From positions 1,984,001-2,048,000 of the forward strand of contig NZ_JARBWD010000001.1 of the NCBI RefSeq assembly GCF_030140925.1: 64,000 nucleotides of DNA. The letters run 5' to 3'. The notes under the pieces are model-generated. The model saw nothing but the letters and a program-made list of their open reading frames with translations, made no database searches and had not been told where the DNA came from. The position numbers and the translations under genes are program-made. This DNA is from Parerythrobacter aestuarii. Its GTDB lineage: Bacteria; Pseudomonadota; Alphaproteobacteria; Sphingomonadales; Sphingomonadaceae. Below are positions 32,659-40,645 of the stretch, piece after piece. Numbering within the stretch: the stretch's first letter is position 1; the number at the start of each line of letters is the position of its first letter.

Positions 32659-34185
32659 TCAGGCCACGCTGCCGACCTGGATGAACTCGACGACCAGCAG
32701 GATCGCCAGCACGCCGACGAGCGCAGCAGCACCACCGAAGAACATCTTCGTACGGCGCGCTTCTTCGGTCCGTTGGACTGGTGTCAGGCTGGTCGAAATC
32801 GCCCCCAGCACCGGCAGGCCCAGCGCCCGCTCGAGCCCGTTGGTAGTGGCGAAGGTCGATTTGAGCTGCGACATCGCGAAAGCTGTTCCCACGCCTGCAC
32901 CCACGCCGAGCAGCAACACCCCGAAAAGCAGGATCGGCCGGTTCGGAGCGGCGGGCTTGAGCGGCAATGCCGGGGCATCGATGATGTCGAAACGGAACGA
33001 GCTGCGTTCGGTCTCGAGGTTCGAGCGCAGTTGCAGTTCCTCGCGGTCCTGCAGCAGCTCGTCATATTTCTTCTTGAGCACTTCGTAGTCGCGCCCGATG
33101 CGCTGAGCCTCGGCGGCAAGCGCCGGCTCGCTGGCCTGGTCAGCGAGGCTCATCGAGACATCGGCCTGTAGCGCCGCCTTGCGAGCCAGCAGCGCCTGCA
33201 GATTGGCCTGCCGTTCGGCCTTGATCGATATCAGCGAGCTATAGGCCGGGTTGGGAATGCCGCCCGCACCGCCGCCGCCTTCGCGCTGAGCCTGCTGGCG
33301 CAGCAATTCCATCTGCTTGATTGCGGCCTGCATGTCCGGGTGATTGTTGGTTAGCCCGCGAGCCCGCAGCTGCGCCACCTGAGCCTGGGCCTGGGCATAG
33401 GCCCCGGCGGCACCGCCTGCGCTTGCAGCCGTACCGGGCAGCGAGGCCGGCGTTCCGGCAATCTGGCCATTGATCGCAGCAAGCGCACTCTGCGCCGCAG
33501 CGATATCCGCCTCGACGCCCCGCAGTTCGGTACGGGTCTGGTTGAGACGGTTGGAAATGGCATTGGCACCCCCGGCCAGTTCGGGATGCTCGGCCTCGAA
33601 GGCGGTAAGGCGAGCCTCAGCGGATTCGAGATCCTTGGCGCGCTCTTCCAGCTGCTGGTCGAGCACGGCCACGGCATCGGCAACTTCGCCGCGGTTGCCG
33701 GCGATGTTCTCCTCACGGAAGATATCGAGCAGCTTCTGCACGACTTCCTGCGACAGGCGCGCATTCTCGGCGTCGGAGAAGTGCCCCTTGCCGATCTTGG
33801 CGTTGATTTCGAAGAGGTTGTCTTCCTCGCTCTTAACGGAAACCGCAGTCGCGAGACCGGTAATCTCGCGCTCCATCTGTTGTGGAGTGCTGACGCCCTC
33901 ACCCAACTTGGTCGAGCGGATCACCTTCTCCAGCGTCGAGGCGCTGGCGAGCGTCTGGCGCACGCGCTGGATGTCCGACTTGTCGCTGCCGGCGATGCCG
34001 GTCTGCTTGGTCAGGATATCGTCGAGCTGGACAAATATCTTGGCCTTGGACTCATAGCTGTTGGGGATCATCGCGACGACCAGCCAACCGGCCAGGCACA
34101 CACCCCATGCAACGCCGAGCACGAGCCATTTCCTGGCCCATGCCGAATAGAGCGCCGCGCGGACTTCTTCGAAGACTTCGTTCAT
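32659..34185 (-). CDS. XrtA-system polysaccharide chain-length determinant (Wzz-like)
   Basis: The 508-residue protein has a membrane segment at about 20-42 (LVLGVAWGVCLAGWLVVAMI). A long periplasmic part follows, with coiled coils (LEERAKDLESAEARLTAFEA, QREGGGGAGGIPNPAY between them). Two more segments lie near the C-terminus (ILLFGVLLLGVGAGVG and LVGVLAILLVVEFIQVG). This is the Wzz/PCP architecture of the exosortase locus (TIGR03007). It sets polymer length and bridges to the export channel. Its kinase is the next gene. Confidence 0.92.
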   Translation of the reverse strand: MNEVFEEVRAALYSAWARKWLVLGVAWGVCLAGWLVVAMIPNSYESKAKIFVQLDDILTKQTGIAGSDKSDIQRVRQTLASASTLEKVIRSTKLGEGVSTPQQMEREITGLATAVSVKSEEDNLFEINAKIGKGHFSDAENARLSQEVVQKLLDIFREENIAGNRGEVADAVAVLDQQLEERAKDLESAEARLTAFEAEHPELAGGANAISNRLNQTRTELRGVEADIAAAQSALAAINGQIAGTPASLPGTAASAGGAAGAYAQAQAQVAQLRARGLTNNHPDMQAAIKQMELLRQQAQREGGGGAGGIPNPAYSSLISIKAERQANLQALLARKAALQADVSMSLADQASEPALAAEAQRIGRDYEVLKKKYDELLQDREELQLRSNLETERSSFRFDIIDAPALPLKPAAPNRPILLFGVLLLGVGAGVGTAFAMSQLKSTFATTNGLERALGLPVLGAISTSLTPVQRTEEARRTKMFFGGAAALVGVLAILLVVEFIQVGSVA

Positions 34186-34199
34186 ACGTCAGGCCGCCT

Positions 34200-34844
34200 T
34201 CAGAATGCGCTCTCGGGGATGATGATGACGTCGCCGGGGGCGAGCAGCACGTTGGCGCGGCTGTCACCCTTCCTCAGGAGGTCGCTGAGGCGCAGCGCAT
34301 ACTCCGTCTGCTTGCCGGTGCGCTGGTCTCGCCGGATCAGCTTGGCGCGGTTGCCGGCAGCGAACTCACTCAGGCCGCCGACTGCGATCATCGCATCGAG
34401 CACGGTCATGTTGGCGCGATAGTTGATGGCAGCTGGCTGTTCGGTTGCGCCGATTACGCGGACCTGCTGGCTGAACGTGCCGGCAAACTTGGTCACGATC
34501 ACAGAGACGATTGGCTGTTCGATATACTGGGAAAGGTGCAGGCGGATGTCTTCCTGCAGCATCGCCGGAGTTTTGCCGACCGCTGGCATGTCAGTCACCA
34601 GCGGGATGCTGATGCGGCCATCGGGGCGAACCTGGATCTTGTCGGCGCTGAGTTCGGGATTGCGCCAGACATTGATGGAAAGCTCGTCGAGCGGGCCGAT
34701 CACATACTCCTGGCTCGGGCCTTCCTGCAGCGCCACGAAATTGGCGGGCGGCAGCTGCTGGCCGCCGCCAGCGGCACAGCCGCTGAGCGCGAGCGCCGCC
34801 ATGGCGCTGCCAGCCATGAGGGTGGGAAACCGGGGTTGAGACAT
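34200..34844 (-). CDS. XrtA/PEP-CTERM exopolysaccharide export lipoprotein (Wza-like)
   Basis: This 214-residue protein starts the long export operon. Residues 1-22 are a lipoprotein signal with lipobox ALSGC. The Poly_export domain follows (YVIGPLDELSINVWRNPELS, VRPDGRISIPLV), then an SLBB-like segment (VRVIGATEQPAAINYRANMTVLDAM). It is shorter than E. coli Wza and lacks the C-terminal transmembrane helix, so another protein, perhaps the beta-barrel at 29923, may supply the outer-membrane pore. It is secreted to the periplasmic face of the outer membrane. Confidence 0.93.
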   Translation of the reverse strand: MSQPRFPTLMAGSAMAALALSGCAAGGGQQLPPANFVALQEGPSQEYVIGPLDELSINVWRNPELSADKIQVRPDGRISIPLVTDMPAVGKTPAMLQEDIRLHLSQYIEQPIVSVIVTKFAGTFSQQVRVIGATEQPAAINYRANMTVLDAMIAVGGLSEFAAGNRAKLIRRDQRTGKQTEYALRLSDLLRKGDSRANVLLAPGDVIIIPESAF

Positions 34845-35026
34845 CGAAACGCGTCCTTGGTCATGTGCATGAACCCTGCCATCCGCCGAACTACGGACAG
34901 ACGGGTCCCCGCGATTTGGCTGCGTTTCTCGCCAAAAAAGGTGAATATCTTGTTAGCTTTGGCCGGTTTGTGAGGGGCGTTCCCGAAACGGGACAGCGCC
35001 TTTGTAAAGGTTAAGCGCCCGGTTAC
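34845..35026 (-). promoter_or_regulatory. Intergenic region upstream of the export operon
   Basis: This 182-base gap separates the decarboxylase end from the export lipoprotein start and is the obvious place for the main operon promoter. It contains TCCCGaaaCGGGA (34981-34993) and the near-palindrome CCTTTGTAAAGG (34999-35010). Neither has a following T-run on the minus strand, so operator sites are as likely as a terminator. No -35/-10 pair is confidently assigned. Confidence 0.4.
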
Positions 35027-36277
35027 CTAAACCAGCACTTCTTGGGCCGGACCCTGGCCGAGGAATTGTGCCGGCGAAGCGCTGGCCCCGTATGCCCCGG
35101 CACAGAAAATGGCGACGATATCGTCCACCTCGGCGCGGGGTAGAAATCCCTTGTCCGACAGTTTGTCGAGCGGGGTGCACAGGCATCCAACGATGTGCTG
35201 GACCTCTTCCGGCGGAGCATCGAAGCGGGTCGCAATGGCCGCCGGATAATTGCGGCGCACGACTGTGCCGAAATTGCCCGAAGCCGCCAACTGGTGATGC
35301 AACCCACCATCCGTGACCAGGAAGGTCTCCCCATGGCTGACCTTGCGGTCGACAACACGGCACAGGTAAACACCAGCTAATCCAACGAGATAGCGACCCA
35401 GCTCGATACACAGATGGGAATCCTTGAGGCTTGCCGGAAGGTCGCCAAAACGCTCCTCCAATGCCGCGCCGATAGCTTCGATATCGAGCGGTTCGTCTCC
35501 ATGGAAATAGGGAATGCCATATCCGCCGCCCATATTGAGCTTGGGCAATGGGTGGCCAGTATCGGTTGCGATGCGGTCGGCCAGTTCCAGCACATTGGCC
35601 TGCGTCTCGATGATGGCTTCTGCCGAGAGCGCCTGGCTGCCTGTGTAGATATGCAGGCCCCTCCATTCAGCCCCGGCCGCGATGATCTTCCGCCCGAGTT
35701 CGGGCACCCGCTCGGCATCGACACCAAAGGGTTTGGCCCCCCCGCCCATCTTCATGCCGGAGCCCTTCATATCGAAATCGGGGTTCACGCGGATAGCTAA
35801 CCGAGGAGTGATCCCGAGCTGGTTGCCAATTGCCAACGCACGCTCAGCCTCGCTTTCGGACTCGAGATTGAGCGTGACGCTTGCCCTGATTGCGGCTTCC
35901 AGTTCCCAGTCGCGTTTGCCAGGACCCGCAAAGCTGACCCGTGAAGCATCGATCCCGGAGGCCTGGATCTTCTCCAGCTCGCCACCCGAAGCGATGTCAA
36001 AACCATCCACAAGATCGGCCATGTAGGACAGCACATCGGGATGCGAATTGGCCTTGATCGCGTAATTGATATGCAACCGCGCCGGCATCGCTTCGCGCAA
36101 TCGCATCATGGTGTTGGCGATGATCTCGCGCGAATAGACGAACAGGGGTGTCCCGCCGGCCTGTTGAACCAATTGTGCAGCCGTTTGCCCCCCTATGGCG
36201 AGCTGTCCGTTGAAGGTTTCATACCCTTGCGGCAACGGGCCCAATGGTTTTCCAGGCGGTTTTTCAGCGGCGCTCAT
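35027..36277 (-). CDS. XrtA-associated PLP-dependent decarboxylase
   Basis: The 416-residue enzyme is a fold-III PLP decarboxylase related to diaminopimelate and ornithine decarboxylases and fits the exosortase A family TIGR03099. The Schiff-base lysine is Lys75 in HINYAIKANSHP. The phosphate loop includes LNMGGGYGIPY, and substrate or dimer residues include VGCLCTPLDKL with the conserved Cys. Its substrate is probably an amino acid linked to an acyl or carrier group. Its start overlaps the ligase stop by 4 bases (36274-36277), so the two act together. Confidence 0.92.
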   Translation of the reverse strand: MSAAEKPPGKPLGPLPQGYETFNGQLAIGGQTAAQLVQQAGGTPLFVYSREIIANTMMRLREAMPARLHINYAIKANSHPDVLSYMADLVDGFDIASGGELEKIQASGIDASRVSFAGPGKRDWELEAAIRASVTLNLESESEAERALAIGNQLGITPRLAIRVNPDFDMKGSGMKMGGGAKPFGVDAERVPELGRKIIAAGAEWRGLHIYTGSQALSAEAIIETQANVLELADRIATDTGHPLPKLNMGGGYGIPYFHGDEPLDIEAIGAALEERFGDLPASLKDSHLCIELGRYLVGLAGVYLCRVVDRKVSHGETFLVTDGGLHHQLAASGNFGTVVRRNYPAAIATRFDAPPEEVQHIVGCLCTPLDKLSDKGFLPRAEVDDIVAIFCAGAYGASASPAQFLGQGPAQEVLV

Positions 36278-37800
36278 GACCCGATCTCCCGCGCAATCGC
36301 CGTGCGGTCAAGTTTCCCGTTGGGATTGAGCGGCAAGGTCTCTCGCCAATGGATCACCTGCGGCAGCATGAAGTTGGGTAGTTCATGCTTCAGCGCCTTG
36401 GGAAGCATTTCCTCTGCATTTTCAGCGCCCTGCATGCGCCTGACAACAAGATGGACGGCATGTCCCAGGCGGTCATCCTTGACCCCTAGTGCCACCGCTT
36501 CGGCAACCAGCCCGGTCGCGCGGGCCGCGTCCTCGATTTCCTGCGGGCTGATACGGTTACCAGCGCTCTTGATCATCGCGTCGCGCCTACCAACAAAGTA
36601 CAGCAAGCCATTGATATCGCGTTTAACCCTGTCGCCCGACCAAACTGCCATGCCGCCGTATTCCGAGGCTCCAGGAGCCGGTTTGAATCGCTCCGCCGTT
36701 CGCTCGGGATCCTGCCAATAGCCCTGCGCCACCAGCGGGCCGCAATGGACCAGCTCGCCTTCTTCGTCCGGCTCGGCGACATTGCCTTGATCGTCGATCA
36801 CAAGGATCTCGGCGAAGGGAATCGCCGTGCCCATCGATGTCGGATGGCTGTCCACCAACTCCGGATCGAGATACGTCGAGCGAAACGCCTCGGTCAGGCC
36901 GTACATGGGAAAAAGCCGTGATTGCGGGAAGATAGCGCGCAAATCTCGCACAAGTTCTTCGGTCAGCGCACCGCCCGAATTGGTCATGCGCCGCATGCTG
37001 GCGACAGCCTCCGGCGGCCACTCGATCTCGGTCAGCTGCACCCACAGCGGTGGCACCGCCGCCAGCGTCGTCACCTTGTGCTTGGCGCAAGCCTTGGCGA
37101 CATCCTTCGGGAACAAATAGTCGAGCGGAACGACACTGCCCCCGGCATACCAGGTCGAAAGCAACTGGTTCTGCCCATAATCGAAGCTCAGCGGGAGCAC
37201 CGCCAGCGTCACATCATCGGCCGCTAAACCAAGGTAATCACTCACGGAAACTGCGCCCAGCCACATGTTGGCATGGCTCAGCATCACACCCTTGGGGCGC
37301 CCAGTCGATCCGCTGGTGTAAAGGATGGCAGCAAGATTGTCGGGCGATGCATCCGACAGACCCAGTGCACTATCATGTTCCCCCACGGCCTCCCACACAG
37401 CATCCTCGTCTATCGTCGCGCAGCAATCAGGCACATCACCCGGCTCAAGCGTCTTCAACCGGGCCGCTGTGCCCATCAGCATTTTCGCACCACTATCGGA
37501 CAGGATGTGCGCCACCTGCGCATGCTTCAGCAGCGGGTTGACCGGCACATGCACCAGCCCTGCCCGCGCGCAAGCCAATGGCAAAAGGCATGTCAGCACA
37601 CCCTTGGCCGCCCAGCTGGCCACCCGTTCGCCTTCACCAGGAACCTGTTGTTTGAGCCAAGAGGCCAACGCGGCGACACGGCTTCTTAAGTCCTTGTAGC
37701 TAAGGGTCTCCTCGCGCAGGACCAGCGCCGGGGCATCGCCCTCGCCACATTCGGCGAGGTGATCGAGCGGCTTGGGTGTCGGGTCAGGCGTGAGAATCAT
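36274..37800 (-). CDS. XrtA-associated acyl-CoA ligase (AMP-forming)
   Basis: The 508-residue adenylate-forming enzyme matches the exosortase A-associated ligase family (TIGR03098). The AMP-binding loop is AAILYTSGSTGRPKGVMLSHANM, with later MYGLTEAFRSTYL, YFVGRRDAMIKSAGNRISP and the C-terminal lysine in LPLNPNGKLDRTAIA. It could load a fatty or amino acid onto the acyl carrier protein encoded at 38848. It pairs with the decarboxylase and is divergent from the acetyltransferase, with only 20 bases between the start codons. Confidence 0.92.
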   Translation of the reverse strand: MILTPDPTPKPLDHLAECGEGDAPALVLREETLSYKDLRSRVAALASWLKQQVPGEGERVASWAAKGVLTCLLPLACARAGLVHVPVNPLLKHAQVAHILSDSGAKMLMGTAARLKTLEPGDVPDCCATIDEDAVWEAVGEHDSALGLSDASPDNLAAILYTSGSTGRPKGVMLSHANMWLGAVSVSDYLGLAADDVTLAVLPLSFDYGQNQLLSTWYAGGSVVPLDYLFPKDVAKACAKHKVTTLAAVPPLWVQLTEIEWPPEAVASMRRMTNSGGALTEELVRDLRAIFPQSRLFPMYGLTEAFRSTYLDPELVDSHPTSMGTAIPFAEILVIDDQGNVAEPDEEGELVHCGPLVAQGYWQDPERTAERFKPAPGASEYGGMAVWSGDRVKRDINGLLYFVGRRDAMIKSAGNRISPQEIEDAARATGLVAEAVALGVKDDRLGHAVHLVVRRMQGAENAEEMLPKALKHELPNFMLPQVIHWRETLPLNPNGKLDRTAIAREIGS

Positions 37801-37820
37801 GGTTTTCCAAGAGGAATTTC

Positions 37821-38810
37821 GTGTCTGCGATTGCTGCCAGCTATCACGACAGGGTTAATGTCTTGCAAGGGCTGATGCCAGAACATGCATCGCCCTTCGA
37901 CAGGCCTGAATGGTATGCCCTGCTAGCCGAGCGCAAGCCGCCGCTGCTGGCACTGGCAAGCGATGGCGAACATAGCGCCGCGCTACCGCTGACCCGCGCG
38001 AATGGCAGGCTCGAGCCGCTCAACCACTGGTACAGCTTCACCTGGCGGCAATTGGCCCCTGCGAGTGCCGATGGTGACCGGCTGCTGACCGCACTCGCCG
38101 ACGACCTGCGCGGTCAGTCGCACCGGGTCACGCTGTCGCCAGTGCCGGACGAAGATGACTCCGCCACAAGGCTCGAAGCCGCGTTTCGCGCTGCCGGCTG
38201 GCTGGTCCACCGCGAACAATGCGACTTCAACCATGTACTGCCGGTCAACGGTCGCAGCTTTGACGAATACTGGGCCAGCCGCGACGGCCGCATGCGCACC
38301 ACGCTCAAACGCAAGGCGAAGAAGGTCGACGTCGAACTGTTGACCCGCTTCGATGCCTCGGCATGGGCCGCCTACGAAGCGATCTACGCCGAAAGCTGGA
38401 AGCCTGCGGAGGACACGCCGGAGATCCTGCGCAAGTTTGCTGAGGAAGAAGGTGCCGCGGGCCGTATCCGTCTCGCTATCGCTCGCCATGAAGGCCGCCC
38501 GGTCGCTGCGCAGTTCTGGACCGTCGAGAACGGCGTCGCCTACATCCACAAACTGGCACATCTCGAAGAGATGAAGCACCTTAGCGCGGGCACCACGCTG
38601 AGCGCCGCGTTGTTTGAGCATGTGATCGACGCCGACAAGGTCGCGCTGGTCGATTTTGGTACCGGCAATGATCGCTACAAGGCCGACTGGATGGAGCAGG
38701 TTCGGCCCCGCTTCCTGATCGATTGCCTCGATCCGCGCCAGCCCAAGGCGTGGGCACCGCTGGGAAAGCGAATCCTTACCCGGCTTGCGCGCAAACCGGC
38801 ACGAAGCTAG
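37821..38810 (+). CDS. GNAT/FemAB-like acetyltransferase (BioF2-like)
   Basis: The 329-residue protein starts at GTG 37821 with GAGGAA upstream. It contains a BioF2/CelD-like GNAT domain, with FDEYWASRDGRMRTTLKRKAKKV, EAIYAESWKPAEDTPE and LVDFGTGNDRYKADWM. This domain is often found in exopolysaccharide and XrtA loci, where it would acylate or aminoacylate a carrier-bound intermediate. It begins the plus-strand accessory set (acyl carrier protein and two hydrolases follow). Donor and acceptor are unknown. Confidence 0.8.
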   Translation: MSAIAASYHDRVNVLQGLMPEHASPFDRPEWYALLAERKPPLLALASDGEHSAALPLTRANGRLEPLNHWYSFTWRQLAPASADGDRLLTALADDLRGQSHRVTLSPVPDEDDSATRLEAAFRAAGWLVHREQCDFNHVLPVNGRSFDEYWASRDGRMRTTLKRKAKKVDVELLTRFDASAWAAYEAIYAESWKPAEDTPEILRKFAEEEGAAGRIRLAIARHEGRPVAAQFWTVENGVAYIHKLAHLEEMKHLSAGTTLSAALFEHVIDADKVALVDFGTGNDRYKADWMEQVRPRFLIDCLDPRQPKAWAPLGKRILTRLARKPARS

Positions 38811-38816
38811 GGACGC

Positions 38817-38832
38817 CCCCTGTCTTCAGGGG
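38817..38832 (+). other. Small hairpin between acetyltransferase and ACP genes
   Basis: CCCCTG (38817-38822) and CAGGGG (38827-38832) form a 6-base-pair stem with a TCTT loop directly after the acetyltransferase stop. No T-run follows. It may stabilise an RNA end or tune expression of the downstream acyl carrier protein. Confidence 0.4.
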
Positions 38833-38847
38833 CAAGCAGGACACGCG

Positions 38848-39168
38848 ATGGGATCCGATACCGTCAACGCTGGTGACACGCCGGGGAAAGACCCGCTGGG
38901 CATGAGCCGCGCCAAGATCGATGCGGCGCTGCGTTCCGTGCTGTGCGATGTGCTTGGCCTCGATCCTGAGGATGTCGAAGAGTTCGACAACGACACCGGT
39001 CTGTTCGGTCACTTGCCCGAGCTCGATTCCATGGCAGTCGCTGGCCTACTTACAGAGCTGGAAGACCGGCTCGATATCCTGATCGAGGATGATGACGTCG
39101 ATGGCGAAATGCTGGAGACTTACGGCGCGCTTCTCGCGTTCGCCGAAGCCAAAGTCATCGAGGGCTGA
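38848..39168 (+). CDS. Acyl carrier protein of the XrtA cluster
   Basis: ATG 38848 gives 106 residues. The four-helix carrier domain is clear from about residue 20, with the phosphopantetheine serine Ser61 in HLPELDSMAVAGLL, matching the DS(L/M) motif. The preceding FDNDTGLFG and the following LEDRLDILIEDDDVDGEMLETYG are typical of ACPs. It would carry an acyl or aminoacyl thioester for the ligase (36274), acetyltransferase and hydrolases. It is distinct from the fatty acid ACP, being longer at its N-terminus. Confidence 0.9.
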   Translation: MGSDTVNAGDTPGKDPLGMSRAKIDAALRSVLCDVLGLDPEDVEEFDNDTGLFGHLPELDSMAVAGLLTELEDRLDILIEDDDVDGEMLETYGALLAFAEAKVIEG

Positions 39169-39176
39169 TCGGCGGC

Positions 39177-39869
39177 ATGTTTGCCGAATGGCCTTGCCCC
39201 CTTCCCGGCGGCGAAACCCACAATGAGATGGCGCGTGTCTTCGGCAAGGATCGCAAGCACCGCCTGCTGGTGATTCCCCCGCTGTTCGACGAGCATAACA
39301 AGCTGCGCCACCAGTTGGTCGAAGTGATGTACAGGCTCGATTTGTCCGGCATCGACAGCGTTTTGCCCGACCTGCCGGGCTGGAACGAGAGCACCCAACC
39401 GCTGCCCGCGCAATCGCTGGAAAGCTGGCGCGAAGCGATCAAGGCTGCCGTTGTCCATTTCAAACCCACCCGGTTCCTTGCCGTGCGCGCGGGGACGCTG
39501 CTCGTGCCGATCGGTTTGCCGGGGTGGGACTACGCCGCGACGAGCGGCAGGCAAGTTCTGCGCGGCATGGTTCGCGCCCGCATGATCGCCGCCAAGGAGG
39601 CTGGCCGTGACGAGACCAGCGATGCCCTGATGGAACTCGCTCGCCGCGAGGGGGTTGAGCTCGCCGGATGGCATCTGGGTGCTCCCATGGTCCGCCAGCT
39701 GGAAGAGGCGGAGCCTGGTGAAAGCCCGATCCGCACGCGCATCGACCAGGCCACTGTAGGCGGCAAACCCCTTTGGCTCCGCGCAGAACCGGACGACGAT
39801 CCCGAACAGGCCGATGCGGTGGCGGCGATCATCGCCATTGCGGTCGATAGTGCGGGAGGCTTCGAATGA
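39177..39869 (+). CDS. Exosortase A system-associated hydrolase 2
   Basis: The 230-residue protein has a predicted alpha/beta hydrolase fold and fits the second exosortase A hydrolase family (TIGR03101). Recognisable parts are LLVIPPLFDEHNKLRH, LDLSGIDSVLPDLPGWNES and HFKPTRFLAVRAGTLLV. The last sits at the nucleophile elbow but reads VRAGT, not GxSxG, so it is probably not a classical serine hydrolase. It starts 8 bases after the ACP and overlaps hydrolase 1 by 4 bases, indicating a coupled pair. Confidence 0.75.
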   Translation: MFAEWPCPLPGGETHNEMARVFGKDRKHRLLVIPPLFDEHNKLRHQLVEVMYRLDLSGIDSVLPDLPGWNESTQPLPAQSLESWREAIKAAVVHFKPTRFLAVRAGTLLVPIGLPGWDYAATSGRQVLRGMVRARMIAAKEAGRDETSDALMELARREGVELAGWHLGAPMVRQLEEAEPGESPIRTRIDQATVGGKPLWLRAEPDDDPEQADAVAAIIAIAVDSAGGFE

Positions 39870-40645
39870 ACCGCTTGCACCTGACCTTCAACTGCAACGG
39901 CAGTACGCTCGCCGGCACGCTCGATACCGCACCTTCGACCACCGGCTTGCTACTGGTCAGCGGCGGCAACGAACTGCGTTCGGGCGCCTTTGGCGGCCAG
40001 GCAGCGCTGGCAGCGCGGATCGCGCGCGCCGGCTTCCCTGTCTTCCGCTATGATCGGCGCGGGATCGGCGACAGCGAAGGCGACAACCGCGGGTTCGAAA
40101 AGAGCGAAGCGGATATCCATGCCGCGGTCGAGGCCTTCCAGGCCATGGCCCCATCGGTCGCCACCGTCGTCGGGTTCGGCAATTGCGACGCGGCAAGCGC
40201 GCTGATGCTGGCGGGCGGTGCCGGGTGCGAGCGATTGGTGTTATCCAATCCCTGGACCATCGAGGACGACAGCGACGATGCGCCTCCGCCCGAAGCAGTG
40301 CGCGCGCGCTATGTCGAAAAGCTAAAGAACCCAAAGGAAATCAAGCGGCTACTGACCGGCGGAGTCAATCTTAGGAAGCTATTCAAAGGATTGCGGCAGG
40401 CCTCGAAAACCGATGCACCAGCCCCGAGCGGGCTGGCCGAACGAATGGCTGCCGGAATCGCGGATTTTGCCGGCGATGTGCACTTCCTGCTCGCCAGCGA
40501 GGACCGTACCGCCCAGGTGTTCGACAGCGTCTGGCCCAAGGATGATGCGCGGGTGCAGCGCTGCGATGGTGCCAGTCACGCCTATGTCGAGGAACACGCC
40601 CGGCAGTGGCTGGAGAAGAAAATCCTCGCCGTCTTACGCAGCTGA
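39866..40645 (+). CDS. Exosortase A system-associated hydrolase 1
   Basis: The 259-residue alpha/beta hydrolase resembles the first exosortase A hydrolase family (TIGR03100). GLLLVSGGNELRSGAFGGQ forms the oxyanion region and FRYDRRGIGDSEGDNRGF is the typical early strand-loop. The elbow reads VVGFGNCDAASAL, with Cys at the nucleophile position. The His candidate is in CDGASHAYVEEH. It is probably an acyl-transfer or thioester-cleaving enzyme acting with the ACP and hydrolase 2. It ends 12 bases inside the convergent RNA methyltransferase gene. Confidence 0.8.
   Translation: MNRLHLTFNCNGSTLAGTLDTAPSTTGLLLVSGGNELRSGAFGGQAALAARIARAGFPVFRYDRRGIGDSEGDNRGFEKSEADIHAAVEAFQAMAPSVATVVGFGNCDAASALMLAGGAGCERLVLSNPWTIEDDSDDAPPPEAVRARYVEKLKNPKEIKRLLTGGVNLRKLFKGLRQASKTDAPAPSGLAERMAAGIADFAGDVHFLLASEDRTAQVFDSVWPKDDARVQRCDGASHAYVEEHARQWLEKKILAVLRS

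Noticed and set aside
21034-40645. A PEP-CTERM sorting signal in the XrtA locus proteins
   Set aside because: I checked C-termini of secreted proteins here. The barrel ends in a Phe-terminated strand and none has PEP plus membrane segment plus basic tail.
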